Assembly (NCBI RefSeq): GCF_012927125.1 | Contig: NZ_JABBFZ010000015.1 | Location: 124,001-188,000, forward strand | DNA: 64,000 nt | Source: Paraburkholderia antibiotica | GTDB taxonomy: Bacteria > Pseudomonadota > Gammaproteobacteria > Burkholderiales > Burkholderiaceae | Reading direction: 5' to 3' | Shown: piece by piece, positions 41,467 through 49,989 of the stretch | Layout: every line of letters starts with the position of its first letter | Numbering within the stretch: position 1 is the stretch's first letter | Notes under the pieces: generated by a model | Seen by the model: only the letters and a program-made list of their open reading frames with translations | Databases searched by the model: none | What the model was told of the DNA's origin: nothing | Position numbers and translations under genes: made by a program

Positions 41467-42396
41467 CTAGATGGGCGCGCCTTGAAACAGCGGCTCGGGC
41501 ATGCCGCGCCGCGCGAGCGTCGCGACGAAGATGCCGCCCGCGAGCGTGTCGGCCGCGCGGTCCACCGCATCGAGCTCGGCGTACGCGCTCGTGATGTACA
41601 GCGTGTCGAGCTGCGGGCTACCCGCCGCGAGCCCGCTCGGCGGACCGCCGAACGCGACGCAGCTCGGCTGCGAGGTCGGCACGTCGATGCGCTCGGTTTC
41701 CACGCCGTCGGCGCCGTAGCGCACCACCCGCGCGCCGCCCCACTGCGCGTTCCACAGACCGCCGTCGGCGTCGACGGTCGAGCCGTCGGGAATGCCGGTC
41801 GCATCGGTCAGGCGCGTGAACACGCGGTCGTTCGCGATACCGCCGTCCGCGCGATAGTCGCACGCGCGAATTTCACGCGACGGCGAATCGCAGTAATACA
41901 GCGTCGCGCCGTCGGGGCTGAAAGCGATACTGTTCGAAATCGCCGGCGCCGGCAACGGCAAGCGTTCGAGCGACAGATCGTGATTCAGCCGATAAAAACC
42001 GGCGACCTTTTGCAACTGGCCGCTTTCGTCCTTGGTGCCGAACACGAAGCGCCCCTGACGATCGCAGCGCCCGTCGTTCACGCGCGTATTCATACCGGGC
42101 TCGACGTCGACGATCCGCTGCGTTTTACCGGTGTCGAAATCGAAGAACGCGAAATGCGACGCGAGGCCGACCAGCAGATAGCGCGGATTCGCGCACAGCG
42201 CGAAGGTCGCGAGCCGCTCGGGCATCTCGAACGAATCGCTGCGGCCGTCGGCCGGATCGTAGCGCCACAGTCGCTCGCCCTCGATGTCGGTCCAGTAGAA
42301 GCGACCGCTCTTCGCGCACCAGGTCGCGCCTTCGCCAAGCTCGCACTTCGCGTCGAGCAAGAGCGTCGCCGCCTGCACGCGTGCGCCGCCACTCAC
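41467..42396 (-). CDS. SMP-30/gluconolactonase-family sugar lactonase
   Basis: A 309-residue six-bladed beta-propeller of the regucalcin/SMP-30 family. Key blocks: LGEGATWCAKSGRFYWTDIEGERLWRYD (metal-binding Glu), VNDGRCDRQGRFVFGT (Asn and Asp) and ISNSIAFSPDGATLYYCDS (metal Asn and Asp). It hydrolyses aldonolactones to aldonic acids; in this cluster galactonolactone is the probable substrate, though arabinolactone or others are possible. Its start overlaps the SDR stop by 4 bp, so the two are translationally coupled. Confidence 0.88.
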   Translation of the reverse strand: MSGGARVQAATLLLDAKCELGEGATWCAKSGRFYWTDIEGERLWRYDPADGRSDSFEMPERLATFALCANPRYLLVGLASHFAFFDFDTGKTQRIVDVEPGMNTRVNDGRCDRQGRFVFGTKDESGQLQKVAGFYRLNHDLSLERLPLPAPAISNSIAFSPDGATLYYCDSPSREIRACDYRADGGIANDRVFTRLTDATGIPDGSTVDADGGLWNAQWGGARVVRYGADGVETERIDVPTSQPSCVAFGGPPSGLAAGSPQLDTLYITSAYAELDAVDRAADTLAGGIFVATLARRGMPEPLFQGAPI

Positions 42397-43193
42397 GCCC
42401 AGCCTCCATCGACGACGATGTCCTGCGCGGTGATCATGCGGCTGTCGTCAGCGGCGAGGAAGAGCGCCATCCGCGCGAGGTCTTCCGGCATTAGTTCCGC
42501 GTCGATGCACTGGCCTTCCTTGATCTGGCGACGGCCGTTGTCATCGAGCCACAGACGCTTCTGCTTTTCCGTCATCACCCAGCCCGGCACCAACGTATTG
42601 ACGCGGATGTCGAAGTGGCCGAGGTCGCGCGCGAGACCGCGCGTGAGCCCCTGCACCGCCGACTTCGACATCACGTACACCGGATAGCCGCCGTTCTTCA
42701 GCATCCAGCTGATCGAGCCGAGGTTGATGATCGAGCCGCTACGCGCAGCCTTCATGTCTTCCATCACCGCCTGGGCCGCGAAGAACTGGTGGCGGATGTT
42801 GACCGCGATGCCCGCATCGAACGATTCGCGCGTCACGTCGCCAATCTGGTGACGCTTGTCGTTCGCCGCGTTGTTGACGAGCACCTGGATCGGGCCGAGC
42901 GCCGCCTTCACGTCGGCGATCGCTTTTTGCAGCGCGTCGACGTCGGCCAGATCGCAGGCGAGAAAGAGCGGCTTGTGCTTCGAATCGCCGAACTGGTCGG
43001 CGAGCGCTTCACCGGCGCTCGCGTCGATATCGAAGAACGCGACGCGCGCGCCCTGCGCCGCGAAGTGCTCGACGAACGATGCGCCGATGCCGGTCGCGCC
43101 GCCCGTGATCAGCACCGTGCGGTCGACGAGGCTCGGATAGCGCGCGTACGCGGTGTCCGCGAGGCGGGCGTTTGCATTGGCCGGAGACGACAT
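42393..43193 (-). CDS. SDR-family sugar 1-dehydrogenase (galactose/xylose dehydrogenase type)
   Basis: A 266-residue short-chain dehydrogenase. Cofactor loop TGGATGIGASFVEHF, NNAANDKRHQIGDVT, catalytic Ser in NLGSISW and the YxxxK in YPVYVMSKSAVQGLTRGLARDLG; the C-terminus ends DIVVDGGWA. The NNAxNDxRH and INFGSISW-like blocks resemble Caulobacter D-xylose dehydrogenase and rhizobial galactose dehydrogenase. It would oxidise the sugar at C1 to the lactone, handing it to the overlapping lactonase gene. Exact sugar is an inference. Confidence 0.85.
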   Translation of the reverse strand: MSSPANANARLADTAYARYPSLVDRTVLITGGATGIGASFVEHFAAQGARVAFFDIDASAGEALADQFGDSKHKPLFLACDLADVDALQKAIADVKAALGPIQVLVNNAANDKRHQIGDVTRESFDAGIAVNIRHQFFAAQAVMEDMKAARSGSIINLGSISWMLKNGGYPVYVMSKSAVQGLTRGLARDLGHFDIRVNTLVPGWVMTEKQKRLWLDDNGRRQIKEGQCIDAELMPEDLARMALFLAADDSRMITAQDIVVDGGWA

Positions 43194-43243
43194 CGTTCGA
43201 TTCCTTTATAGGCTTGATGAGCTTGGGATGAGGTGGCAGCGAA

Positions 43244-44266
43244 TCAGTCGCGCGAACCGCGATTTTTCAGTTGGTCGAGCAACACGGCCGCGAGCAGGAT
43301 CGCGCCGCGCACGAGGTACTGGTAGAACGCGTCGATGTTCAGCAGGTTCATCACGTTCTCGACCGTGCCCATGATCAGCACGCCGATCACCACGCCGGAG
43401 ATCGTCGCGCGTCCGCCGAGCAGCGACACGCCGCCGAGCACGCACGCGGAGATCACGTTCAGCTCGAAGCCTTCGGCGGCATTCGGCTGACCCGACGTGA
43501 TACGCGACGCGAGAATCACGCCGGCCAGCGCGGTGACGGCGCCCTGGATCAGGAAGATCCACACCCGCGTGCGTTCCACATTGATACCGGCAAGCCGCGA
43601 CGCTTCCGGATTGCCGCCGATCGCGAGCGTGTTACGGCCGTACACGGTCTGGTTCAGCATCACGCCGAAGACGATGAAGCAGAGCAGCGTGACCCAGATC
43701 GGCAGCGACACGCCGAACATCGTCAGTCCGCCCAACGCGATGAACGTATCCGACGACACGCCGACCGCCTGCCCATGCGACACGATAAAGCCGAGGCCGC
43801 GCACGATTTCCATCGTCGCGAGCGTGGTGATCAGCGCGTTGATGCGCAGATACGCGATCACCGCGCCGTTGACGAAGCCGATCACCGCGCCGGCCGCGAC
43901 CGCCGCGACGATCGCGATGAAGGTGTTGCCGGTCGCGTTGAGCACCATCGCGCACAGCACGCCGGCAAACGCGACGGTCGAGCCGACCGACAGATCGAAG
44001 TCGCGCGACGCGAGACAGAACATCATCGTGCACGCGACCATGCCGATCTGCGAGATCGACAGCGCGAGGCCGAGCATGTTCTCGATCGAGAAGAAATGGT
44101 CGACGGTCAGCGACATCGTGACGAACATCACGACGAAGATCACGATCAGGCTGTACTCGGTGATCTGCTGCCACCATTTGGCCTTGTCGCTGGTCTGCGG
44201 AATCAGCGCGTCGGCCGCGCTCTTGGCGGCCTGCTGCGCGAGGTTTTCTCTGGCTTGCATGTTCAA
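43244..44266 (-). CDS. araH: AraH-type sugar ABC transporter permease
   Basis: A 340-residue permease of the ribose/arabinose/galactose (BPD_transp_2) group with about ten helices. Conserved stretches: ENMLGLALSISQIGMVACTMMFCLASRDFDLSVG (split by helix breaks), LITTLATMEIVRGLGFIVS, IGGNPEASRLAGI and GRATISGVVIGVLIMG. It forms the membrane channel for the AraG ATPase and AraF binding protein encoded upstream. The order F-G-H is kept. Confidence 0.9.
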   Translation of the reverse strand: MNMQARENLAQQAAKSAADALIPQTSDKAKWWQQITEYSLIVIFVVMFVTMSLTVDHFFSIENMLGLALSISQIGMVACTMMFCLASRDFDLSVGSTVAFAGVLCAMVLNATGNTFIAIVAAVAAGAVIGFVNGAVIAYLRINALITTLATMEIVRGLGFIVSHGQAVGVSSDTFIALGGLTMFGVSLPIWVTLLCFIVFGVMLNQTVYGRNTLAIGGNPEASRLAGINVERTRVWIFLIQGAVTALAGVILASRITSGQPNAAEGFELNVISACVLGGVSLLGGRATISGVVIGVLIMGTVENVMNLLNIDAFYQYLVRGAILLAAVLLDQLKNRGSRD

Positions 44267-44314
44267 TACTCCTCCCCGTTCCCCACGGGTTGCGGACTTG
44301 CGTCCGGATAAGGT

Positions 44315-45865
44315 TCAGGCCGCGTGCGAGCCGCTCTGGTTGGCGGCGTTCGCCGGTTCGGGCAACGCGGTCGAGCTTTGCGGCAGCGCGAGACTCAGCA
44401 CCGCCTGCTCGTTCGCGTCCTTGCGCGCGAGCTCGCCGGAAATGCGGCCCTGGCGCATCACGACGATGCGGTCGGACACGCCGAGCACTTCCGGCAGTTC
44501 CGACGAAATCATCACGATCGCGCAGCCGCGTTCGGCAAGCTGATAGATCACGTTGTAGATCTCGTGCTTCGCGCCGACGTCGATGCCGCGCGTCGGTTCG
44601 TCGAGAATCACGACCTTCAGATCGGGCTCGGCGAGCCAGCGCGACAGGATCGCCTTCTGCTGGTTGCCGCCCGACAGGAAGCGAATCTTCTGGCGGCGGC
44701 TCGGCGTCTTGATCTTCAGCAGCTTGATGAAACGGTCGGCGGTTTCCGCTTCCTTCTTGCGGTCGAGGAACATGCCCGCGCGCAGATAGTGACGCCGGCA
44801 ACTGATGTTGATGTTCTCCGCGACCGTCGCCATCGCGACGATGCCCTCTTCCTTGCGATCTTCCGGGCACAGCACGATGCCGTGTTTAATCGCTTCGCCC
44901 GCGCTGCGCACCTTGATCGGCTGGCCGTCGAGCACGAGTTCGCCGCCCTTTCTGTGCTCGGCGCCGTACACCAGATGCATGAGTTCGCTGCGGCCCGCGC
45001 CGACCAGCCCGAAGAAGCCGACGATCTCGCCGCGCCGCACCTCGAAGCTCGCCGGCTGCGCGAGCGGATGACCTTCGATCGCCTTCGCCGCGAAGCGCAC
45101 CTCGCCGAGCGGCCGCGCCGAATAACTGTAGATATCCGAAATTTCCCGCCCGACCATCTCGCTGACAATCGTATCGCGCGACACCCCTTCGAGCGTCGGA
45201 TGCGAGGCGACCTTGCGGCCGTCGCGGAAGATCGTGCACGCGTCGCACAGCTCGTAGATCTCGTCCATGCGGTGCGAGATGTAGATCATCGCGCGGTTGT
45301 CGGCGCGCAGATCGCGCACCAGCTTGAACAGCACCTCGGTCTCGCGATGCGACAGCGAACTGGTCGGTTCGTCGAGCGCGATCACGCGCGCGTTGCGCAG
45401 CAGCGCCTTGCAGATTTCGACCATCTGCCGCTGCGCGATCGACAGCTTGCGCAGCTTCGCGTTCGGGTCGAGCGCGACGCCCATCGCTTCGAGCCGCTCG
45501 CGCACGAAGCGTTTCGCCTCGCGCTTGTTGACCCAGCCGAGCGCATTGGGCAGTTGGCCGAGCAGCAGATTCTCCGCGACCGTGAGGTCGGGCACGTACT
45601 GCAGTTCCTGGTGAATCACCGCGATGCCGGCACCGATCGACGCGGCCGCGCTCGCAAAGCGCACCTCGTTGCCGTCGATCATCATGCGGCCCGAATCCGG
45701 CTGATATTCGCCGCCGAGAATTTTCAGCAGCGTCGATTTTCCCGCACCGTTCTCGCCCATCAGGCCGTGTACCTGGCCGACGTTGACGTCGAACGACACA
45801 CCGTCGAGCGCACGCACGCCTGGAAAGACTTTGCCGATATTGTCAAAACGTAGCGTCGCTGACAC
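44315..45865 (-). CDS. araG: AraG-type sugar ABC transporter ATP-binding protein
   Basis: A 516-residue double ATPase. The first half has Walker A GENGAGKSTLLK, LSIAQRQMVEI as signature and LDEPTSSLS as Walker B; the second half has a degenerate Walker A-like GLVGAGRSEL, LSGGNQQKAIL signature and LDEPTRGIDVG. This is standard for CUT2 sugar importers. The start is a GTG at 45865 with AGGAGG 4 bases upstream; no ATG fits. The last 25 residues are Ala/Ser-rich. It follows araF after 205 bp. Confidence 0.93.
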   Translation of the reverse strand: MSATLRFDNIGKVFPGVRALDGVSFDVNVGQVHGLMGENGAGKSTLLKILGGEYQPDSGRMMIDGNEVRFASAAASIGAGIAVIHQELQYVPDLTVAENLLLGQLPNALGWVNKREAKRFVRERLEAMGVALDPNAKLRKLSIAQRQMVEICKALLRNARVIALDEPTSSLSHRETEVLFKLVRDLRADNRAMIYISHRMDEIYELCDACTIFRDGRKVASHPTLEGVSRDTIVSEMVGREISDIYSYSARPLGEVRFAAKAIEGHPLAQPASFEVRRGEIVGFFGLVGAGRSELMHLVYGAEHRKGGELVLDGQPIKVRSAGEAIKHGIVLCPEDRKEEGIVAMATVAENINISCRRHYLRAGMFLDRKKEAETADRFIKLLKIKTPSRRQKIRFLSGGNQQKAILSRWLAEPDLKVVILDEPTRGIDVGAKHEIYNVIYQLAERGCAIVMISSELPEVLGVSDRIVVMRQGRISGELARKDANEQAVLSLALPQSSTALPEPANAANQSGSHAA

Positions 45866-46070
45866 GTCGCCTCCTCTCACGACCGGAGCCCGCGGGTGAG
45901 CGCGTCGTCCAGTCTCATGCAATTTCTTGCTGCCTCGTAGGGGCCGCGCCTCGCGCGCGCAGTCCCTGTCTCTACCGCAGTTCTACTGCTGGTCTTCTAT
46001 GTGCCGTCGCCGGCGCGTCGCGAACTCCACGCGCCGGCGGCGTACGTCAGCTCACCGCGAGCTCACGCGC

Positions 46071-47069
46071 TTACTTCGACGCGAGGCCCATCTTCTCGCG
46101 CACTTCGCCGACGTTGTCGCGCGTGGCCAGCATGCCGCTCGTCAGCGTGAGCTTCGGCGGTTCCTTGCCTTGCGTGATCCATGCGTACATCAGTTCCGAG
46201 GTTTCCTCGCCGTGACGCTTCGGGCTGATGATCACGGTGCCGTAGAAACCCGTCGGCTGCGGCTTCTTGAACTCGTTCAACGCCGAGTCCGATCCGCCGA
46301 TACCGATGCCGATCATGTTGTCGGCCTTGAAGCCACGACCTTCCGCCGCGCGCACCGCGCCGAGCACGCCTTCGTCGTTCAGCGCGTAAGCGACCCAGTG
46401 CTTGTACTGCGGGTTCTTGGTCAGCGCGATGTTGGCCGCGTTGAACGCGTTTTCGGTGTCGGTCTTCGCCTGCGGCGCAGCGATGATGTTCGCCTTCGGG
46501 AAGCCCGCGGCGACGAGCGCGTCGGTCGCGCCGGTGGTGCGGTCATGCGCGGTCGGCAGCTGCTCGTAGGTCACGTCGATCGCGCCGACGTCCTTCATGT
46601 CCCAGCCGCGCTTCTTGATTTCGGCCGCGATGCCGTCGCCGACCTGCTTGCCGATGTTGTACGCCGAGATGCCCATATGCGGGACCGACTCGATCGGCTT
46701 GCCCGCGCCGTCGACGAGGCGATCGTCGACCGTCATCATCTTCAGGCCGTCGGCCTTCGCCTTCGCGACGATGCCCGGCCCGAGCTTGACGTCGGGCGTG
46801 CAGATCACGAAGCCCTGCGCCTTCTGCGCGGCGAGGTTGTCGATTGCGCTCATCACCTTCTCGCCCGACGGCGCGCCGATCTTCACGAGCGTGAAGCCCT
46901 TCTCCTTGGCGGCCATTTCGGCGAACTTCCATTCGTCCTGGAACCAGGGCTCTTCCGGCTGCTTGACGAGGAAGCCGATCTTGACCGAATCGGCTGCCTG
47001 CACGACCGGCGCGTTGAACAGCACGCCCGTCGCCGCGGCTGCCAGCGTGAGGAAAATTCTGCGTTTCAT
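46071..47069 (-). CDS. araF: AraF-type periplasmic sugar-binding protein
   Basis: A 332-residue periplasmic binding protein. Signal peptide: MKRR, hydrophobic core, cleavage after VQA near residue 25. The mature start KIGFLVKQPEEPWFQDEWKFAE closely resembles E. coli arabinose-binding protein, which also binds galactose. Other blocks, PDVKLGPGIVAKAKADGLKMMTVDD and GIGIGGSDSALNEF, fit the same family. It brings L-arabinose or D-galactose to AraGH; with dgoKA nearby, galactose is favoured. Confidence 0.93.
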   Translation of the reverse strand: MKRRIFLTLAAAATGVLFNAPVVQAADSVKIGFLVKQPEEPWFQDEWKFAEMAAKEKGFTLVKIGAPSGEKVMSAIDNLAAQKAQGFVICTPDVKLGPGIVAKAKADGLKMMTVDDRLVDGAGKPIESVPHMGISAYNIGKQVGDGIAAEIKKRGWDMKDVGAIDVTYEQLPTAHDRTTGATDALVAAGFPKANIIAAPQAKTDTENAFNAANIALTKNPQYKHWVAYALNDEGVLGAVRAAEGRGFKADNMIGIGIGGSDSALNEFKKPQPTGFYGTVIISPKRHGEETSELMYAWITQGKEPPKLTLTSGMLATRDNVGEVREKMGLASK

Positions 47070-47194
47070 GATGCAAGTCTCCTGACTAATTGATAACGAG
47101 AAGGTATCGGCCGCGTCTTCTTATACCGGTCTGACACACGCGGCCAGCGCGTCGTCCGGTGTTCTGTGCGCACCTGTGCTGGCGCTTTTTTTCA

Positions 47195-47218
47195 GGCGGC
47201 GCGAGCGCTTGCGCCGCC
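47195..47218. other. Hairpin between the second SDR gene and araF
   Basis: GGCGGCGC (47195-47202) and GCGCCGCC (47211-47218) form a perfect 8-bp stem with an 8-base loop. On the minus strand it is followed by A residues, not T, so it is more likely an mRNA-stabilising or attenuating element setting higher araF levels than a terminator. Confidence 0.45.
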
Positions 47219-47226
47219 ACTTAAAT

Positions 47227-48015
47227 TCAGTCGTGATACAGCGCCGAGCGCCCACCATCGACGGTGATACAGCTCGCGTTGATGAACGGCGCCTCGTCCG
47301 ATGCGAGGAACACCGCGGTCATCGCCACCTCCTCCGGGCGGCCGATGCGCTTCATCGGCTGCAGCGCGAGCGTCGCCTGTTGCGCGGCGGCCGGGTCGGG
47401 CTGCTCGTTCCACCAGTCGTGCGTCAACTGCGTCTCGATGTAGCCCGGCGCGATCGCGTTCACGCGCACGTTGCGCGGCGCGTACTCGATGCCGAGCGCG
47501 CGCGTGAGGCCGATCACGCCGTGCTTCGCGACCGGGTACGGAAAGCAGCCCGGAATGATCTTGAACGCGTGCGTCGACGCGATGTTCACGATGCTGCCCG
47601 CGCCGCGCTCGACCATCCCCGGCAGCACCGCGCGACAGCCGTTCCACACGCCGTCGAGATCGACCGCGAAGCAGCGCCGCCAGTCGGCGTCGGTCATCGT
47701 CAGCGGATCGCAGAACACGTTGATGCCCGCGTTGTTGACGAGCACGTCGAGCGCGCCGAATGCGCGTTCGCCCTCGCTCACCGCGTGTTGCACCGACGCG
47801 GCCTGGGTCACGTCGGTTTGCACCGCGAGCACGCGCGCGCCACCTTGTGCCGCGAGTTGCGATTCGATCTGCGCGGCGGTACGGCGCGCCGCGTCGACGT
47901 CGAGTTCCGCCAGCACCACCGCCGCGCCTTCGCGTGCGAACGCGAGCGCGATCGCCGCGCCGATGCCGCGCCCGGCGCCAGTGACAAGAGCGGCCTTGCC
48001 GGCGAGCCGGTTCAT
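47227..48015 (-). CDS. SDR-family oxidoreductase
   Basis: A 262-residue classical short-chain dehydrogenase: TGAGRGIGAAIALAF, LAELDVDAARRTAAQ (acidic residue after strand 2 suggests NAD), NNAGINVFCDPLTMT, NIASTHAFKIIPGCFPYPVAKHGVIGLTRAL (Ser, YxxxK) and a C-terminus that ends GGRSALYHD. Its ATG overlaps the dgoA stop by 4 bp, so it acts in the same pathway. It may be a second sugar dehydrogenase, perhaps for another aldose or a polyol; the substrate is not readable. Confidence 0.85.
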   Translation of the reverse strand: MNRLAGKAALVTGAGRGIGAAIALAFAREGAAVVLAELDVDAARRTAAQIESQLAAQGGARVLAVQTDVTQAASVQHAVSEGERAFGALDVLVNNAGINVFCDPLTMTDADWRRCFAVDLDGVWNGCRAVLPGMVERGAGSIVNIASTHAFKIIPGCFPYPVAKHGVIGLTRALGIEYAPRNVRVNAIAPGYIETQLTHDWWNEQPDPAAAQQATLALQPMKRIGRPEEVAMTAVFLASDEAPFINASCITVDGGRSALYHD

Positions 48016-48692
48016 TTCTTCGCGCCCGCGCGGGCAATCCGCAGACCGTTGATGAACGCCTTCGCATGCGAGGCGGTCACGGCCGCGCTCTGCCCCGGCT
48101 TGTACAGCGCCGAGCCGAGCCCGAAACCGTTCGCGCCGGCCGACAGGAACGGCCCCATGTTGTCCGGATTGATGCCGCCGACCGGCACCAGCGGCACCTG
48201 CGCCGCGATCACCGCGCGCCACGCTTTCACGACCTGGCAGCCGAGCTGCTCGGCGGGGAACATCTTCAGCACGTCCGCGCCGTTCTTCAGCGCGACGAAC
48301 GCTTCGGTCGGCGTCGCGACGCCGGGCGCGCACGCGAGGCCCCGCTGCTTCGCCGCGATCACGACGTCCGGGTCGCTATGCGGCATCACCACCAGCTCGC
48401 CGCCCGCCGACTTCACGTCGTCGATGAAGGTCGGATGCAGCACCGTGCCCGCGCCGACGATCGCATCCGCCGGCAGCACCTTGCGGATCGCCGCGATGCT
48501 GTCGAACGGCTGCGGCGAATTGAGCGGCACCTCGACGATGCGAAAGCCGGCTTCGTAGAGCGCCTGACCGTGATCGGCCGCATCGGCGGGCGTCACGCCG
48601 CGCAGGATCGCGATCAGCGGACAGGTTTCGAACGCGGCGATCAGCCCCGCGTGCGGCATGTACGGTGCGGGCAGATTGATGTGAGGTTGCAT
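48012..48692 (-). CDS. dgoA: 2-dehydro-3-deoxy-6-phosphogalactonate aldolase
   Basis: A 226-residue class I aldolase of the KDPG/KDPGal group, splitting KDPGal into pyruvate and glyceraldehyde 3-phosphate. PLIAILRGVTPADA, FRIVEVPLNSPQPFDSI (catalytic Glu), AIVGAGTVL and the Schiff-base lysine in DVLKMFPAEQLG are DgoA-like; the LNSPQP motif separates it from Eda (LRTPAG). Eda at 7.2 kb is a distinct paralog. It lies 82 bp after dgoK and overlaps the SDR gene. Confidence 0.93.
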   Translation of the reverse strand: MQPHINLPAPYMPHAGLIAAFETCPLIAILRGVTPADAADHGQALYEAGFRIVEVPLNSPQPFDSIAAIRKVLPADAIVGAGTVLHPTFIDDVKSAGGELVVMPHSDPDVVIAAKQRGLACAPGVATPTEAFVALKNGADVLKMFPAEQLGCQVVKAWRAVIAAQVPLVPVGGINPDNMGPFLSAGANGFGLGSALYKPGQSAAVTASHAKAFINGLRIARAGAKK

Positions 48693-48774
48693 GTCGGTTC
48701 CTTGGTTCGTGTGCGTCGTAGGCGTCGTGTGCGTCGCAGGCTTCGCGGGGCGTTCGGTAAGGGCCGCGTGCGGG

Positions 48775-49989
48775 TTAGCCGGCGCGTGCCGCGTGAGCGG
48801 GCGGCGCGACGAGTCCCGCTTCGACCGCGACGCGCCACAGGCCGCGCTCGGTCGCGTGTTTGACCGGCTCCGCGCGCAGACAGCCGAATTGCGCGAGCGC
48901 GAGACGGTAGCGCTCGCACAGCGCGTCGTTACCGATCAACTGCAGACTCTGCTGCGCGAGCGAGCTGCCCTGCTGCGCGAGCACCGCTTCGAGACCGGCC
49001 AGTTCGTGACCGATCAATAGTCCCGACAGATAGTCGGACTGCGCTTCGCCCGACAGCTGTCCGGTCAGGCCGAGCGTGCGCGTGCTGAACACGGTCGCGA
49101 GCATGCCTGCGTGGCCCCTTTCGCGCGCGATATTCACGCCGCGCAGAAATGCTTCGGTATCCGGACGATCGGGCGTGACCATCGTGCGGCCGAGGATCGT
49201 GTGCTCGCGCAGCGCGGCGAACACCTCGCCCGTCATGAAGGTATGAAAACGCTCGATGCGCCCCGCCTGCACAACCGCCCATTTCGCGTGCGTGCCGGGC
49301 AGGCCGATCAGCGAACGGCTGCCGTCGTCGGGCACGTTGGCGCTGTTCGTGGCGTGGGCGGTGCCGTTGCCGCGAGCACTGCCGGCACCATTCGCGCCGC
49401 TCGCACCAGTCGCGCCATTCAGATCCCGCGCCCCCGCGCCGAGCGCGCCGAAAATCTGCGTCTCCTCGCCGCGCATCACGTTGGGCAGCTCGCCGCGTTG
49501 CAGCACCCCCGGCACGATATGCAGCGTTGCGCCGCAAGCGGCCTGCACGCGCACGATGCCGGCCACGAGCGCGTCGGCGTTGGCGGGCGTATCGACGTAC
49601 GGCGCCTCGCGCCAACCCTGCGCGCTGCCGACCATCCCCGCGGCGATCACCGGCACGTCGCGCGCCTGCTCGAGCCATGCGCCGCAGGCGTCGTCGAAGG
49701 CCGCGTCGAAGCCGCCTTCGGCCGCGCTCTTCGGCAGATTCATGATGCCCGCCGTCGATGCGCGCATCGCCAGCACCTGGCCGTGCGCGTCGAACAGATA
49801 CGCGCGCAACGAGGTCGTGCCCCAGTCGAGCGCGATCAGCGCGGCGCGCGAAAAATCGATGCCGGCCGGCGCGGCGTTAGCGGCATTAGAGGTCGTGACG
49901 GCGGCGTTGGCCGCGTCCGTGTTCAGGCCCGCTTCGGTAGCGGCGGCCGCTGCGTGATTCGCCGGCGTGGCGGTGCCCGCTTGTTTCAT
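48775..49989 (-). CDS. dgoK: 2-dehydro-3-deoxygalactonokinase with low-complexity segments
   Basis: A 404-residue DgoK-family ASKHA kinase that phosphorylates KDGal. ALIALDWGTTSLRAYLFDAHGQVL starts the domain at about residue 50; PVIAAGMVGSAQGW, GVLQRGELPNVMRGEETQIFGAL and LIGLPGTHAKWA are family blocks. E. coli DgoK is 292 residues. Extra length comes from about 48 Ala/Thr/Asn-rich residues at the N-terminus and about 35 Gly/Ala/Asn-rich residues between the ATPase halves. The first ATG overlaps the IclR stop by 4 bp, supporting the long N-terminus. Confidence 0.9.
   Translation of the reverse strand: MKQAGTATPANHAAAAATEAGLNTDAANAAVTTSNAANAAPAGIDFSRAALIALDWGTTSLRAYLFDAHGQVLAMRASTAGIMNLPKSAAEGGFDAAFDDACGAWLEQARDVPVIAAGMVGSAQGWREAPYVDTPANADALVAGIVRVQAACGATLHIVPGVLQRGELPNVMRGEETQIFGALGAGARDLNGATGASGANGAGSARGNGTAHATNSANVPDDGSRSLIGLPGTHAKWAVVQAGRIERFHTFMTGEVFAALREHTILGRTMVTPDRPDTEAFLRGVNIARERGHAGMLATVFSTRTLGLTGQLSGEAQSDYLSGLLIGHELAGLEAVLAQQGSSLAQQSLQLIGNDALCERYRLALAQFGCLRAEPVKHATERGLWRVAVEAGLVAPPAHAARAG

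Noticed and set aside
7200..48692. eda and dgoA as a recent duplication
   Set aside because: Active-site loops differ (LRTPAG versus LNSPQP) and each sits in its own pathway context, so they are old paralogs.
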